Source of the DNA: Opisthorchis felineus
Taxonomy: Eukaryota > Platyhelminthes > Trematoda > Opisthorchiida > Opisthorchiidae
Direction of reading: 5' to 3'
DNA: 64,000 nucleotides
Assembly: GCA_004794785.1 (NCBI GenBank)
Contig: SJOL01006496.1
Span: 517,040-581,039 of the forward strand
The position numbers were made by a program, and so were the translations under genes. The notes beneath the pieces were generated by a model. It worked only from the letters and a program-made list of their open reading frames with translations, ran no database searches and was not told the origin of the DNA. Of the stretch, positions 11,511 to 23,749 are shown piece after piece. How positions within the stretch are numbered: position 1 is the first letter of the stretch; every line of letters starts with the position of its first letter.

Positions 11511-11817
11511 CGAGAAAAATTAGGTGCCCTTCACGCCATAAAGGAAACGAGCATGACCTGTTACGTTTGTGTCACCCCCGGTTTTGCACGCCATACACGA
11601 GAATTCCAGCGTAAGGGTCCCGCGGTCGATCAAAACTAGCATGGCTTCCGTCACCCTAAACTAATCACACCTTTTGTACGTCATGCAACTATCAATCAAT
11701 CATATCCGTTAGCTTGGTAGCTTGGTACCCATCAACCTGTCTGTTGGTGTTCTACTGACCTACCATATTTCATACCTGTGTCATTCCAGTAGTCCACAAC
11801 TTGGTGATCAATAATTT
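11511..11817. other. region downstream of the VPS51 stop codon
   Basis: It probably includes the VPS51 3' UTR on the minus strand. I could not find a clear AATAAA on that strand. No other feature is seen. Confidence 0.4.
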
Positions 11818-12091
11818 TCATGACTGCTTTTTGACTTGTGTTACACTATAAACCTCATGTTCATCAGTAAAAAAACTGCCTGTTAGTTTCCGTCCATTTC
11901 TCGACGTCTTACAACCTCTAGGATGAGTATTTGCAGTCCTAATGCGTCTACTTCCACGGCTACAATCACTGCTGCAAAACGAACACAAAGTAACCGTGAA
12001 TATATGGCTTACACTATCCTCCATCAACTGTGGATCGACACAGCGGTTTACGACACTATAGAGCACATCATCCAAAAGTGTTCCAACGAGC
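11818..12091 (-). CDS. VPS51: VPS51 terminal exon
   Basis: The exon follows a TTTCAG acceptor and begins with one base that completes a codon from the exon before. The start, LVGTLLDDVLYSVVNRC, matches the conserved C-terminal end of the family (human LVHLLLDEV). Human VPS51 stops about 30 residues after this block. Here the frame runs on for another 50 or so Ser- and Arg-rich residues to a stop at 11818, so either the tail is lineage-specific or a further splice has been missed. Confidence 0.85.
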
Positions 12092-12201
12092 CTGAAACGA
12101 ATGAAAAGCAAGAGTAGTAATCTGATGCATGGCTGGTGGTTGCCCACAGAACAACAAACCTGCCTCAAAAGGAACAAAGTGAAATTTCGCCTCCAACTCA
12201 C

Positions 12202-12314
12202 TTCTCATCACTGACAAAGTGCCACAGATGGACCTGCAGATACCGGCAATCCACTTGGATTTGTTGTAGTCCAAACTTCCCGAATGTTTGTAGTCGTACA
12301 CACTCCACTAAAGT
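12202..12314 (-). CDS. VPS51: VPS51 exon, C-terminal helical region
   Basis: 113 bp between a CCTCAG acceptor and a GTGAGT donor. It encodes [18 protein letters not shown] and then [18 protein letters not shown], nearly colinear with human residues LLECVRLRTFGRFGLQQ. It begins in phase 0 and leaves two bases, which the next exon completes across a 110-bp intron. This block is among the best conserved in the family. Confidence 0.95.
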
Positions 12315-13400
12315 CTGAGGTGAGACAAAAAGCCAAACGTAATTATGCTATCCAATATTGACTACACAAGCGCACTGTGCAAATGGAGTTTGGTATTATA
12401 ATGTAGTAGAAAACTGCCATCCAAGTAGAGTCGCTTTCTAGAGGGTACACAACGGGGCCCTAAGTTAGCCATGGAATGGCCATGGGCCATTCACCTACCC
12501 ACACACACAGCAAGATGCTCCTTCTCAAAGGATTACTGTATGACTGGAGCTTGAGGTCACGACACAAGCTCTTATCTGAAGGGTTCCGCGGTGTGGATTT
12601 GTTGCTCTTTTTGACTGCGCCTGTCTAGACCGGGCTATCTGACACTTTCTTATCCCGTGCTGCCTCAACAAGCAAAGGCCTTACAATTACCAGCTGCAAG
12701 TAAACATCAAAAAACAGAAAACAGCATTGCTGGTACATCAGCATGTATAACTTCCCAGGTCTATATTATCAATTGCACCGGCATCGATGGAAAATCCACT
12801 TGATCTGAGGCTGCAATGTCGGGCTGGTGAAATATGGCTTCATCATTTTCATTCCATTGAATTACAGGTTTGAACGATATACAACACGAAACATTTCCAC
12901 TATCAGGAATTCCTGCGCAGGTGTACATTCAAATGCGACAGCAATGGTCGTTTTCCACTTGTTATGGTGGTAAAAATGTGGAAGGTGGGGAAGCGAAGTA
13001 CGCACAAGATTAGATAATACAAGTTTCTTTTGTGAGTGCTATTCGACAGCCCTTCAACTCAATCGAACGCACGTTGCAATCGGTCGAGTGGTTGGATATA
13101 GATTCTACTGTCCTCAGAGGACGAGGGTACCATCAAATCGCGTATGCTCAGAATCCAAGAAGTCGGTAATTTTGAGATGGACCGAAACTTCCAAACTAAA
13201 TTGGAGCCCAAATCTGCTCATCATGCTAGCTAGCAACCAGACACCACAAACGTGCACGGAGCATCAAATCAAGCATTTTCCACGGCCTACGGCGATGTGT
13301 GCAAAGGATTTACATATAAGTGTAACTGCCTACACGTGACTGAACACCACAATTCTAAGAGGAGCAACCAAAAGCTAATGAAGCATTTGCTACGGATTAC
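12315..13400 (-). other. VPS51: VPS51 intron
   Basis: 1.09 kb with GT and AG ends. No repeat or gene was recognised inside it. Confidence 0.7.
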
Positions 13401-13673
13401 CTTCAGACCTATTTTGATAACTCCCAGAAGCAGTGATTCTCGGTTGGGTTCAACTGGGGCGAAAATATCCACGCGCTGAGTGAATAACCGTCGAATTTGG
13501 GTAGCCAATGAAGGATCCATCTCGCCTGTTCCAGGAGGCATGCCTGTGCTACTGGATCGACTATGCTTTTCCAAAAAATGTGAAGAACCACTAGGGCGAA
13601 GGCTGGAAACACCACTGCGTCCGGAACGTGAATCGCTCATGCGATCTTTGTTGCGAGAATTGGACGGTAGAAG
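13401..13673 (-). CDS. VPS51: VPS51 exon, IQKLF-like block
   Basis: 91 codons in phase 0, from a GCTCAG acceptor to an AAG/GTAATC donor. The N-terminal half is a Ser- and Arg-rich linker. The C-terminal half, LATQIRRLFTQRVDIFAPVE, followed by a GVIKIGLK block, matches the human [20 protein letters not shown] region. The acceptor was chosen because it gives an in-frame start. A TTTAAG nine bases upstream is a possible alternative. Confidence 0.9.
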
Positions 13674-14019
13674 CTGAGCAATCTTAAAGACACAGATGTT
13701 TACGAAAGAGGTCGGTAAAAAATTCCAGTATGTGGGATAAAATGTACCGTAACAGACGAGACTACGAGCTGAATGACGACCGGTGTATCTCATAGCATTC
13801 AAAACAGAACACATAAACTGTGTAATAAATGCGTTCAAAGCTCTTGCGGGAAAAGGGTAATACTTTGTTAAGGTGTGACGTCAGCAGTCCTCAGCCACCC
13901 AGATAGAGGAACTTAACTACAAAATCGATCGGTTCATCTGCTAGCATGAGGTCTGGTTTTGATCATACCCAGTCTTGTAACAGCAGTTTACACTTTGCAG
14001 GTGTCAAACCCACGACCAA

Positions 14020-14790
14020 CTATGTATCAGAATTACTCCGACCAAATTGGGTAGTTTGAATTTCTACAGAACCTGATCCGAGAAGACCGATACGGTCAGC
14101 GTACCCAATGTCTGTGAGCATTTCGATCCTCAAAGCGACAGTGGAAGACAGAGAAGATGCAAGTAACATAAGAATTAGGAAGTTGAATAGGAACGGCCAG
14201 AGAGGGCAGTCACACCTAGCACCAGTGGATGTAGCGACCTCGCTGAAAGCTTGCCGTCCAAGACAACGGGCATATAGAGCCCCTACGAGAGACAATATTT
14301 TGGAGGAAGACCTTTCGTCGCCGGATAGCGCCACAGTTTGTGACGATCAGTGAAGTTGAAAGTGGCATCTAGGATTATAGATAATAAAAAAGAGCGATAA
14401 ACTTTGATTGCTGGGAGGAACAGGACAGTTCCAGAAATTGTAACAAGGTGAAAATATGATCGATACAACCTAGTGACCGACGAAATATAACTTAATTCTG
14501 ATGCTGATGAAGAATTGGTTTCGACGTTCCACTCAGTTCCACGTGGTTCCTCTCGAGATTTAGTTGATGGAGGCCAGCTAAGCCGTTCTCCAAGGTGTTC
14601 CACCCAACTGTGAGAATAAATTGAGCATTCACCCTTCTAGCAAATCGTTTAGCTAACGTCCACTCTCGTCAGATCGATTGACCGGACCGGTTGAAACAGA
14701 GTGCGGCTACTTCCTGTCATGAAACCTTCTTCCATCTGCCAAACCTTCGCTATTCACGGACGCTCCCTCTCAGTCCTTAGGCTCTTCGCA
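14020..14790 (-). pseudogene. RTE LINE reverse transcriptase remnant
   Basis: Read on the minus strand, the piece starts with EEGFMTGSSRTLFQ (family linker NSRTLFQLIRST), then EHLGERLSWPPST, WNVETNSSSASEL, a jump across a deletion to HKLWRYPATKGLPPKY and VGALYARCLGRQAF, and DIGYADRIGLLG, where the catalytic YADD box has become YADR. Stops and deletions break it throughout. It is the same subfamily as 6670-8570 and lies in a VPS51 intron in the sense orientation. Confidence 0.8.
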
Positions 14791-16599
14791 ACCCGGCCTT
14801 TGGTAGACCTGCGTGCGTTCTCAGTCGCTTGTTGGTGGTGTAGATTTTCTGGAGGCTGACAGTGGGGACGTCGAGTGTTCATTGAGACATACGGGTGACC
14901 TCAGACAGCTGAGGACAGTTTCTTCCACACTTTCCCACACGTATTTCAGATCACTTTGTTACCACCGTGTCGGTTTATTTCTGAAAGGTTTTGAGCCGAG
15001 TCAACTCAGTTCGCTCTCTGTCTCTGCGATGAGTAGCAACACCTAAGTGACTACCTAGATAAGCGTGTCCTGGACGAAGCCGATCAGAGCCTTCATATTA
15101 TCTGCCGTGGTCGGAATATCTGTGCTTTTTGCTGACCGAATCAACGGTGAAAAGCCTGGATGGAAGCTATCTTTGTCAGTGTCTGAGCTGCTGTCGGACG
15201 CAGTGAATGCTGACACGATAAATGCTGATAACCGCGTCCAGACGAGTTTGCCTTAATTGAGCTGGTCGCCCGAACAGCTCTAACCATCATTTACTGGAAA
15301 TCAGTCCAGTAAAGCTCTTGCAGTCTTGCCGCCGAGTGCAACCACAACGCCGTAGACATCACAAGATATTACACTAAGATCAGCAGAAACCCGAAGAGCC
15401 AGAAGGGTGCATCAAACGGGCCATCCTTCCGCTGTTGGGTCGTTTGGTATTAGAATGCTTTCGTGCACTTTATAACTGGAGCGTGTCTGGTGTCTTCAAG
15501 TCTTCGGTTGACATAGCATTCTTTGTGGTAACTCTCTCTCATAACCTGAAGCCAAAGAGTCGTCTCATTAGTCCAGTAAAACTACACCCCACATGAGGCA
15601 CGCAAATGAGCCCAACGGAAGTCAGGTTTATTCTGATTAGTTCCTAAAGGCGTTCATGAAGTGTTCATTAAATTTGTCATGCCTGTATCCAACGAGTATT
15701 CCTTATATTCACTCCAAATGTCGACCTTATACGCTTGTCGCGCATCGCCAGGATATGGAATTGCAAATGAATTGTAAACGAACTGCAACTAGAAGGAGGT
15801 GAACAAAAGATTTGAACTATCAGTACTTCCACAAGTGCTACCTGTTTTGACCAAATGGAAGAGTAAACCGAATAAGATGTCCGCAGTGGCATCGGCATTT
15901 GTCAACCAAGTGGAGACGTGTTCAATATAGTTGTACAGCCAGGCTCTTGTTAATAAAAGGAAAATTGGATCATCCATCAAGAAAGGCACAGGTAGCCAGA
16001 GCGCTTCGCGATAACCTGTACTGTCGTTCGTCTAGCTCAACATAACAGCTCTAAATCTCCTAACCAAAAGCCAGGTCAGGTCCCGTTCAGAGGGCGGCAA
16101 CAAAACCCAGTCTGGTTGTGACATTCTCTGAGGGGAACTTCCCAAAAGGTATCAAATGTGCAGAACCCAGGAGTACAGTCAACGCTGCCCTAAAACCAGT
16201 TTCCCATGTCGACACTCAGAGACCCAAACCACTGACATATACATTATAGGCGGATCTAAAAATAGGTATCAGACAGTCTTTTCTTTCGTCAAACTAAGTT
16301 CGGGCTCGAGTGGACAGGTTCCCATCAAAGCAGCATTCATTTGGTTTCCACATGTTTGGAAGAAAAGCTGTAAATTTTCATGCTTCTACACAAACTTGTG
16401 AACACCTCACGAGGAAATATTGACCTCTGAGAAGTTGTCACTCGAGGAGCCAGTCAACACGTGATCACGTGAAGTGGATTCCATAGTTTAAGGATCAGTG
16501 GCGATATACCCTAAGTGCGAATTAATCAAGCTATTGAGCATTCGCTCGTGACAAAACAGTTAAGTTTAACTAATAGTGGGGAGGATCGGGTTCAAAACT

Positions 16600-16735
16600 C
16601 TCTGGAGTTTCGTGAGATGCACACTGCTGATGATTTTCAATAAGGACAAACAGCTGTACAGTGCTTTCCGATTTTTCAGCATAAATAGGTCTCGCTTACG
16701 GGACGAAACCTCGATTGACAGCTCTTGACCACCAT
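16600..16735 (+). repeat. family C repeat with hammerhead-like core
   Basis: The copy reads CACTG, CTGATGA (16627-16633), a weak stem II, GGAC, then AAAC where the family has GAAAC, then AGCTGTA and CAGTG. The two CACTG/CAGTG arms pair as stem I, and GTA would be the cleavage triplet, after 16658. Loss of the G before AAA should inactivate it. The tail TTTTTCAGCATAAATAGG is shared with copies at 27.4, 30.5 and 30.9 kb. Confidence 0.6.
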
Positions 16736-16810
16736 AAATTTATGTCTCTGAGTGAGGGGGTATTCGCATTTGCACACAGACATGCAGCACGGGTAAAAAA
16801 GTGGACTTGC

Positions 16811-17082
16811 CTGCTTGTCCAGGGCGTTCAAATCTTCAATCACGCGCTTCACAACCGAGCGCACGGAACGCGGTTCCAAATTTTTCAACCAATCACGAGC
16901 CTCCACGCTCTTGCGCAGTAGTTGAGCCAGACTGGTTCCCTCAAGGCGAACAAATGCGCTTAGAAGAGTGATGGACAAGTCACGAAACTGGTCGTTCAGT
17001 TCCTTTGGAGTGGTCGGTTTCAGTTTTGCGGGTCCGTTGCCTGAATTCTGGCGAGAGAAAGATGGAGACCAGGGTTTTTGTC
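16811..17082 (-). CDS. VPS51: VPS51 exon, LRKSVEARDWL block
   Basis: The exon starts after TTCACAG with two bases that complete a Gly codon and ends in phase 0. After a low-complexity start it encodes LLRKSVEARDWLKNLEPRSV and RSVVKRVIEDLNALDKQ, almost identical in spacing to human [20 protein letters not shown]. The donor reads CAG/GCAAGT, a GC-AG intron. A GT donor giving a sensible end was not found nearby. Confidence 0.93.
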
Positions 17083-19951
17083 CTGTGAAGTCAAAGGAAA
17101 GGATGTTAGGCAACGTGAGTAGTTGTCCAGAACAACGCCAGTTCTCTGTTTTTCCCAGAAACACGAGCAGAGTAAGGCAGTTGACAATGAGTGATAGTAG
17201 TTATCAGATCAAATTCGCCGGGCTTAGGAGATACGCTACATGCAATCAGACTTTACACTAGCTACTTTTTAACGAACGACAGAACAGTCCATACGATTCT
17301 AAAGAAAGGTGAATGCATGCTAAAGGTGGCTGCTCAAGACGCTCAAGTTTTATTGAAGGTAAAAAACATTCCATGTCTTTAGCTCTTGGACAGCTTTTTC
17401 TATCACGTGACACAAACGGATTCGTCAACAGCCCAATGCTTATTCCACCCTGCTTTGAGCCTATCAGATACACGCAGTCTCCGAATTTCCCTCAACCCTA
17501 TTCAGCACCCACACACCGAGTTGGATATGCGGCAAACTAGGACGAGATAGTGTTATTGCGGGACTTGAATGAATATCTGTAATAACCGTAATGCCTCAGC
17601 TCAGTTCTCGGTCTGAACCTTCCAAGCTAGCGTTCTCATCATGAAAACCAGCAAACGTGCACAAAGTGTACTAAAATCCCAAAACCACGTCAAAAGAACT
17701 TGTACAGAGCGTCCTAAGTAACGTGTATGAGGCGACATTCTGGAAATTCCAACGCCTTCTGGATACGCCATTGGCAACTGGCGTTCGGCGGATACTGGAC
17801 CATGATTGGCCGATGGGAGCTCGCCCTGATGATGGACCGGCAAGCGGTCCGATCCTGTGGTCAATCGCGTGCGAGATAAATTTCTTGGCTGTAGTAGTGC
17901 CTAAATGCGCTCGGTAAAGCGGTTTCGGTGCGGGATTCCGCCTAATAATAACCCCTTTGTGAAACTCGTAGAACACAGTTTCCTGATAAATCTTAAACGA
18001 GGAAGCAGCAGAAGTGAAATGTCAACGAGTTTTCGATCCAACCATGCATGATAACACGTTCAAGTTTAGTCAGAGTAGCTCCTTAAACGGATAGATCCTT
18101 TTCTTGGTGACAAGTCCCTATTTTTATTCGGGGAAACCTGCGATATATGTTTGCATTTCAAAGTATTCTCGCTGTTCAAGCCCGTTGGAAATGTATACTC
18201 TCCCTTCCATGAACAATGGACAAGATAAACTACAAAGACGCTCATTTATTCTGGAAATTTTTACTGGTGGTCTTTTCCATGAACATGAAACCAGTGAACT
18301 GTTGGTTATCAGTCACACTTTGCTTGACCGTTCCCAGATTCCACAGTCACGCAGAGAATGTCAACCGCTGCTTCATGTCAAGCACAAATTGAATGACATA
18401 CCAAAGGCAACTACCACAGCCCTTGTAGTCCAACAACCTTAGGAGGATCGGGTTCCACTTCGCTGACGTGTGTGCTGATGCGTTGCACAATTAGGATTCT
18501 AAACCAGACTGATTTGTTGACAAACTGATAGTGTTTACGTTTGGACTGCGTTTACCATGGAGACTATGCCGCAGAATAAACAAGCGAAATTTGTCAGCAA
18601 TGGGCTGTTATAGATTGGGTTATACTTGCGTGGAATTATGCGGCACTGAGTGATATTTGAGGGTATGATAACCTACTAAATTACTTGCATTACGTGCATT
18701 CACAGTTGTTCCAAATGTGTGCACTAGTCTAAAGTTGAATAGCTATCGTGCTAATACAACCGCTGTTCTAGCATCCCACCAGCCATCCAAGTGCTCACCG
18801 ACGGAAAGCATGCGCTGGGATGATTTCCTCGCTCGGTTGCTTCGAAATGATCAGAGGAAGCCTTTTTTGCGCAAAAGAACACGATCCCGATCCGTGTGGA
18901 ACGCCCAGACCAGTCATATATTCAATTACATCACTGCGGTTGGTGCTGTTTGAAATGCGCTTCAAGGAGATCGTAGCTTGGTGTGCCTTCCGGTGACTAA
19001 TGACAATGACAGGACGTAAGACTCAACAACTCAACCCGTATTGACACTACGGTTGTGTTACACAATTCATGGCAGTATGCGTTCTGAGACAAACATAAGG
19101 TGTACATGTACGCTGTAAAAGTAGTAAGCGAAAAGTTCTTTGCTATTCTCCAAAGACACTGCAGCGCTATGGTTGGTTATCAACAGTCTTACACTAGCTG
19201 GACCACGTCTTTACACGGTAACTTCAGTAATCAGGTCATTTGTCAGCACCAGAAACGCACACCGGAGGTAAACAATAGAGCTCGTTTCGGCTGGAAATAA
19301 ACTACCACGCCAAATATTGTTCGAGTTTTCTCATTTTCAGAAAAGTCACCTTTCTTGGAGAAGAGTTAGGTGAAAATCGCCGAAAATTTTCCGGTTCCCA
19401 CCCCGGTTTTTTACCTTGCGCATGAACCCAGTAGTTCCGAATGGTGTCCATGTTCGATTTATTTTGATAGATATGATCAAGTATAAGATAAAGCTTGGTA
19501 ATAACCGGGGAATTGACACATTCATGATAAAAAAAAACTCTGGGCGAACACACGTATCACATTTATTCGGGGTCAGAAAGACCAAATATCCTTTGGTGAG
19601 AATCCGCAGAGCGGGAAGATTCTGGTTAGCCTCTACGGTCAGATCTTTTTATCTAGGGATCAAATCAACTGTTGAGTCATTATAGATGCAGAATGAAAGG
19701 AAACCGGAAAATTCACTCGCTAGCCACGTGTCCTACCGGATGAACTAAAAAGCTCTCCCCTGGAGTCAGTGACCTCAACGCCTCTGCATAAAACATTAGG
19801 GTGAAGTAATCGACGGTCCAGCACGTGATTCCTCCACACTAGCATCGTCCAGACACTCAAGTGGAGAGGATTTTACAAATTTGCACTACTACAAACAATG
19901 CGACACAAAAAAGTGACATGCAACTCAGCAACTTATTCACAAGGTACGTAC
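17083..19951 (-). other. VPS51: VPS51 intron
   Basis: 2.9 kb with a GTACGT donor and a TTCACAG acceptor. Open frames at 17601-17976 and 18104-18442 match nothing I know and have no splice-site support. No transposon was recognised. Confidence 0.6.
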
Positions 19952-20072
19952 CTTGAGAAAGCATTTCCTCCGGAATAGTCAGCAAATGACCAACAGAACC
20001 TGAATGAGCCCAGGTTAGCGAAAGTTTGGCCAGGAGCAGCAGGATGGTGCTTGGCACTCGCCCTGCAGCTGT
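19952..20072 (-). CDS. VPS51: VPS51 exon, LLLLAKL block
   Basis: 121 bp from a GATTTCAG acceptor to an AAG/GTACGT donor. It encodes TAAGRVPSTILLLLAKLSL and then TWAHSGSVGHLLTIPEEML, matching human [24 protein letters not shown]. It begins in phase 0 and leaves one base, which joins the two bases opening the next exon. Confidence 0.85.
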
Positions 20073-21593
20073 CTGAAATCGGAAAAATGACACTACAGTA
20101 AGCCGAAATTCGAAGCTACCGAATAAATTCAGCGGACTTGTGGTTCCAATGTTGGGTGTATGATCAAGACAATGAAATGAAGGTACAGACTGCGTTCCGC
20201 CTCAAGTGTCGTGACTTCGAACGCTACTATAGTCATGGCTATCCACGGGTTAAAGGGACTAACTGAGCTAATCCAGAAACAGTAGGATACTTATAGTCGA
20301 TTCGTCGGATTCCAGAGCCTCTTGCTGATTGTTCAACAGCAGGTCTAGTTTCTCTTCAACGGCACAAACAAATGTCAACTGATTTTATCCGATACCATTT
20401 TGTGGAGGGAAACTGAAAGCTTAGCAATGAAGAGAGTGTTGTCTTTATGGGGCATTGGTTGCCATTGTCATTTCAACTTGCCGAACCGTAAGAGGGAGTC
20501 GTTCCTGAGGGTTCAATTCAACCCAGTCGATCGATCTAACAGTCTCGAGCTGGGTACCAGATAAGAGGTACCAAAGTAACGGATACAATTTATGACAATG
20601 CGACATATGCAGTCGCCTAGAGAACCATTTTGGTACCATGCAAAGTGGGTGAAAAAGAATGTTCTAATAGTCCAATAACTCCAAATACGGTATCAGAACG
20701 ACTGGATTAAACTTGAACTATACGGAACCGAAACTGGCCGTCAAACGCAAAGTTGGATTTCTAAACAATCTTCACGTTTACGTTAGACACTCTTACTCAA
20801 ACACGTCAGTTCATACAGCGGAGAGCGCTTCAAAAGTATTCAACATGACGGAGTCAAATAAGCAGAAGCCGACCCATGCCATTTCGACTTCACCAATCCT
20901 ACATTTACATTGTAGGAAAAGTCGCAAGATGCTGTATTTGCCAAACAACTCCACTTTCGGGATAACTCCAGTCAACCGTAATTCACACTGTACCAATGAA
21001 TCACGTTAAGCTCATCTCAATTTATCAGTTGAGACATCACCAAAGACGTTTTGTTTACCAGAAAAGATTATCGGATAACGATGCTATCGGTCACGTTAAG
21101 CGATAAGCGAAACGTTCATCAAACCGGGCCAGCTACGGGCATAAAAACAGTTAAATCAGGCAGAAGACTTGGTTACCTTAACAGTGACCAAGTGACTTGC
21201 AACGACCTGCCAACCGGTATCTACTCAATACTGTTCCCATTTTTAATTTTATACAAACCGGATTTCGGAAATTTGGTCAACACAAGATCTGTGGCACGTT
21301 CCAGGACACATTTAGCCATAGATACAGTGCCCGATTAAACAAACTGGGTGACTGGTTAATGAAATTTATCAATCGGTGTCTGGTCAACATTGTATCTCGT
21401 CTTTACTTTATACAACTCGCATTTTCCCTTGACCTGTATTGGTCGTAGGAACTATTTCGTTGTCCCGACATCAAGCGACCCAAACCACACCGTCACACTG
21501 ACGGGAGTGGTTGCCGTTACGAGTGAACAGCCAGGGGATCTAAAAGTTGCCTACCCGAGACTGTGCTAACGAGTGTTTGTGGAATCCAATTAG

Positions 21594-21632
21594 GGGTTCA
21601 GGAAAATCTGAAATGATACGAGTAGAACCAAA
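21594..21632 (-). repeat. 39-bp duplicate of a VPS51 exon-intron boundary
   Basis: The 39 bases are identical to 23115-23153, which cover the acceptor and first 14 bases of the VPS51 exon at 22994-23128. Flanks on both sides differ. It carries a working-looking TTTCAG acceptor but no exon body. Confidence 0.9.
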
Positions 21633-22043
21633 ATATCATGAAATATCACACTTTATGGTGGTTAGATGAATGAGCCACCGCTATTCCAGTATAATTTATC
21701 ATGAATATCTGTATCATTACCATCATTATCATCTCACTATAATCAGTTAACAAACTATTACTATCGTACGTATTTCTAAATGTGAGTGGGCAATTTTATG
21801 CCACAATGTAGTGGCAGTACAGTACAAGATATATGATAAGAACATCGTTTTACATGTAACCGAAAGTCAATCTTTTGCAATTAGTGGTTGCTACTTCATC
21901 GTTTCACTCCAGATGACCTAATTAATGTTAGTTCTTTTGGCAGCGTAATAAAGAGGTATTTCACGTGAACTTCGCCATAACTATCCTATTGCGCAGAATA
22001 TTTCCGCAGATTTCAATAGGTGCTACGAAAGTGAACCTAATGT

Positions 22044-22290
22044 TGTTTAATGAAAGAGGGAAAGTGCTGCACAAAGGCCACCTCAAATTTCAGTTGGTAG
22101 GATATTCTAGATATCGCAGTTTATTTTCATAAAGAAAACTACTCATAAGGTTGCTGAAAACTGTTCAACAGCCCACGACCTTGGGCTTTTCTTGGGGCTC
22201 ATCAGGTAGGCGCAGTCTCCGAGTTTTTGTCCACCTTATGTTCTACTTGAACCCAAATTGGACGGATCTCGACAAATACGCTCAGCCTAC
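22044..22290 (-). repeat. family B hammerhead repeat unit
   Basis: A single diverged unit, in the sense orientation of VPS51. It spans both sides of the ribozyme and so confirms the order of the parts inferred from 11.2-11.5 kb. Confidence 0.8.
22157..22227 (-). ncRNA. hammerhead ribozyme relic with compensatory stem change
   Basis: CTGATGA and both arms of inner stem I (GCCTAC/GTGGGC) are kept, as is GGTC before the cut. The GAAA core and the 3' half of stem II have mutated, so cleavage is unlikely. The outer helix is AAAACT with AGTTTT, where the 11.4 kb copy has GAAACT with AGTTTC: one G-C pair replaced by A-U. This change supports a once-functional RNA fold. Confidence 0.7.
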
Positions 22291-22993
22291 AAAGTCGAAC
22301 AGGGCGACGCGCGGTTTCAATGACACAGACCCACTCTGGTTGAATAGAAGAAGACTAGATCAGGAAGTCAGCATACCTAACTCCCGGTTTTATAGCAGCC
22401 GATGAGCGACATCTTCCCGGGATCCTGTGCGGCTATCTGTCTTGATGCGAAGCGAAGTTGTACAAGAAAAGGTGTGCATACACTACTGACGTCTAATAAG
22501 TAGCGAAGAACGTTTGAGGGAGGATAATGTCTCGATAGGGCGCTTCGCCAAACCGTAAACGAAGCTCTTCCGCTTCATCATTTACCTGAAACATCGTTAA
22601 CGACAAGCTGTTTATAGCTTTCCTTAAGTACCTAGATGGTTCAAACGTTGCGATGGAGTTCGCCCACAGACGCTGAATACGTGGATGGCATTCTCGAACG
22701 AGATCTATCGGAGATGCAAACCACTTTAAACAACCTAGTTAACTCTACCACATGGATTACCATGCGAAACAGGAATCAACGCTCCCTCAATACGTGGTTT
22801 ATAGTTAATAAACTGAACTGAACTGGGCGGAAGTGGAAATACCAAAAATATGATCGAGGATACACAATGTCGAGATTAACAGAATCGTGACCCAAACATC
22901 CCAGTGAACCCAACAACCACCTGAAAAACAGCGCTCGGACGACAAAAAAGTCCACAGAACTTCATGACAGAACAATTTGTTCAGCTTTCTTAC

Positions 22994-23128
22994 TTTGGCC
23001 AGATCGTCCAGAGAACGCAGCAAAAACTTCATATAGCCCACCACAAGGCGTTCGCGGAGTCCGAAAAGACAAAAATGCGCGCTAAAATTTTGGTTCTTCG
23101 TGAAAGTGTTTTCCGGGTTCAGGAAAAT
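22994..23128 (-). CDS. VPS51: VPS51 exon, GLRERLVVGY block
   Basis: 45 codons in phase 0 between TTTCAG and AAA/GTAAGA. It encodes NPENTFTKNQNFSAHFC followed by LFGLRERLVVGYMKFLLRSL, matching human FCSQGVREGLIVGFVHSM and the residues before it. Confidence 0.92.
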
Positions 23129-23749
23129 CTGAAATGATACGAGTAGAACCAAAGGAGTTCTTGAAACAAGGAATGTGATATGACACGAATGTCACTGTTG
23201 AGGTGCTTAAGCAGTTTCTGTAATTCTTCAGAGATCTGTTAAGAACAGAGAAGGACACTCAAACATTTGACACCTGAGTCTCGACTGGCCGATTGGAAAC
23301 TCTACGAGGAGGCCTAGTAGCGGAGTGGTGATAAAAACAAAGTCTGGCAAGGTTTAACATTCGCTGATGGACTTCATACCTTCGAAGTTATTGGCACTTC
23401 ATTAAACTATCGATGTTGTTCGACTGAAAATCGCAGCATACCCGAATTTTTTCGACATCGTTGTTTGTATGGTTTTCATCATCGTACAACGCAAAGCTTT
23501 TAACGAAACAGATCACAAAAACGATGACGCGGATGGTATAGCGCGAGAAACGCGGGTAAGACAACTCATATTTCACGATTTTAAACCGCTCCCGTTGAAC
23601 TTACAACGTGCAAGGTAGATTTCAACTAATTGTGTGACTAACTTTGAATATTTCCAAACGGAACTCCAATGGCCGGAAGGATGCAAAAAGCTATCAAGTA
23701 AAAAGTGAAAAACCAGGGGTTGTCATGGTATGCGACTTCCTTCATTGGA

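Larger units (their letters stand above)
13674..16808 (-). other. VPS51: VPS51 intronic interval with an unlocated linker exon
   Basis: The family protein has about 30 poorly conserved residues (human VGLLYEEG onwards) between the flanking exons. I could not find them, so a short exon may be hidden here. The interval also holds an RTE piece (14020-14790), the family C repeat at 16600-16735 and the GC donor at 16809-16810. Confidence 0.5.
20073..22993 (-). other. VPS51: VPS51 intron
   Basis: 2.9 kb with a GTAAGA donor. It holds a family B hammerhead unit (22044-22290) and a 39-bp copy of the start of the upstream exon (21594-21632). The rest is unassigned. Confidence 0.65.

Noticed and set aside
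14700..14770. EEGFMTGSSRTLFQ as the VPS51 linker exon (human YEEG...KRTFSVY)
   Set aside because: It matches the RTE LINE linker at about 7820 much better and continues into other LINE blocks on the same strand.
15789..15900. Frame with a TSYSVYSS-like peptide resembling the missing VPS51 linker (human TFSVYSS) and a CAG/GTAGCA donor
   Set aside because: An in-frame stop lies just upstream and there is no AG acceptor between it and the matching residues.
17601..17976. Overlapping frames as a host exon
   Set aside because: They do not match VPS51 or any other protein I know, and they overlap in several frames.
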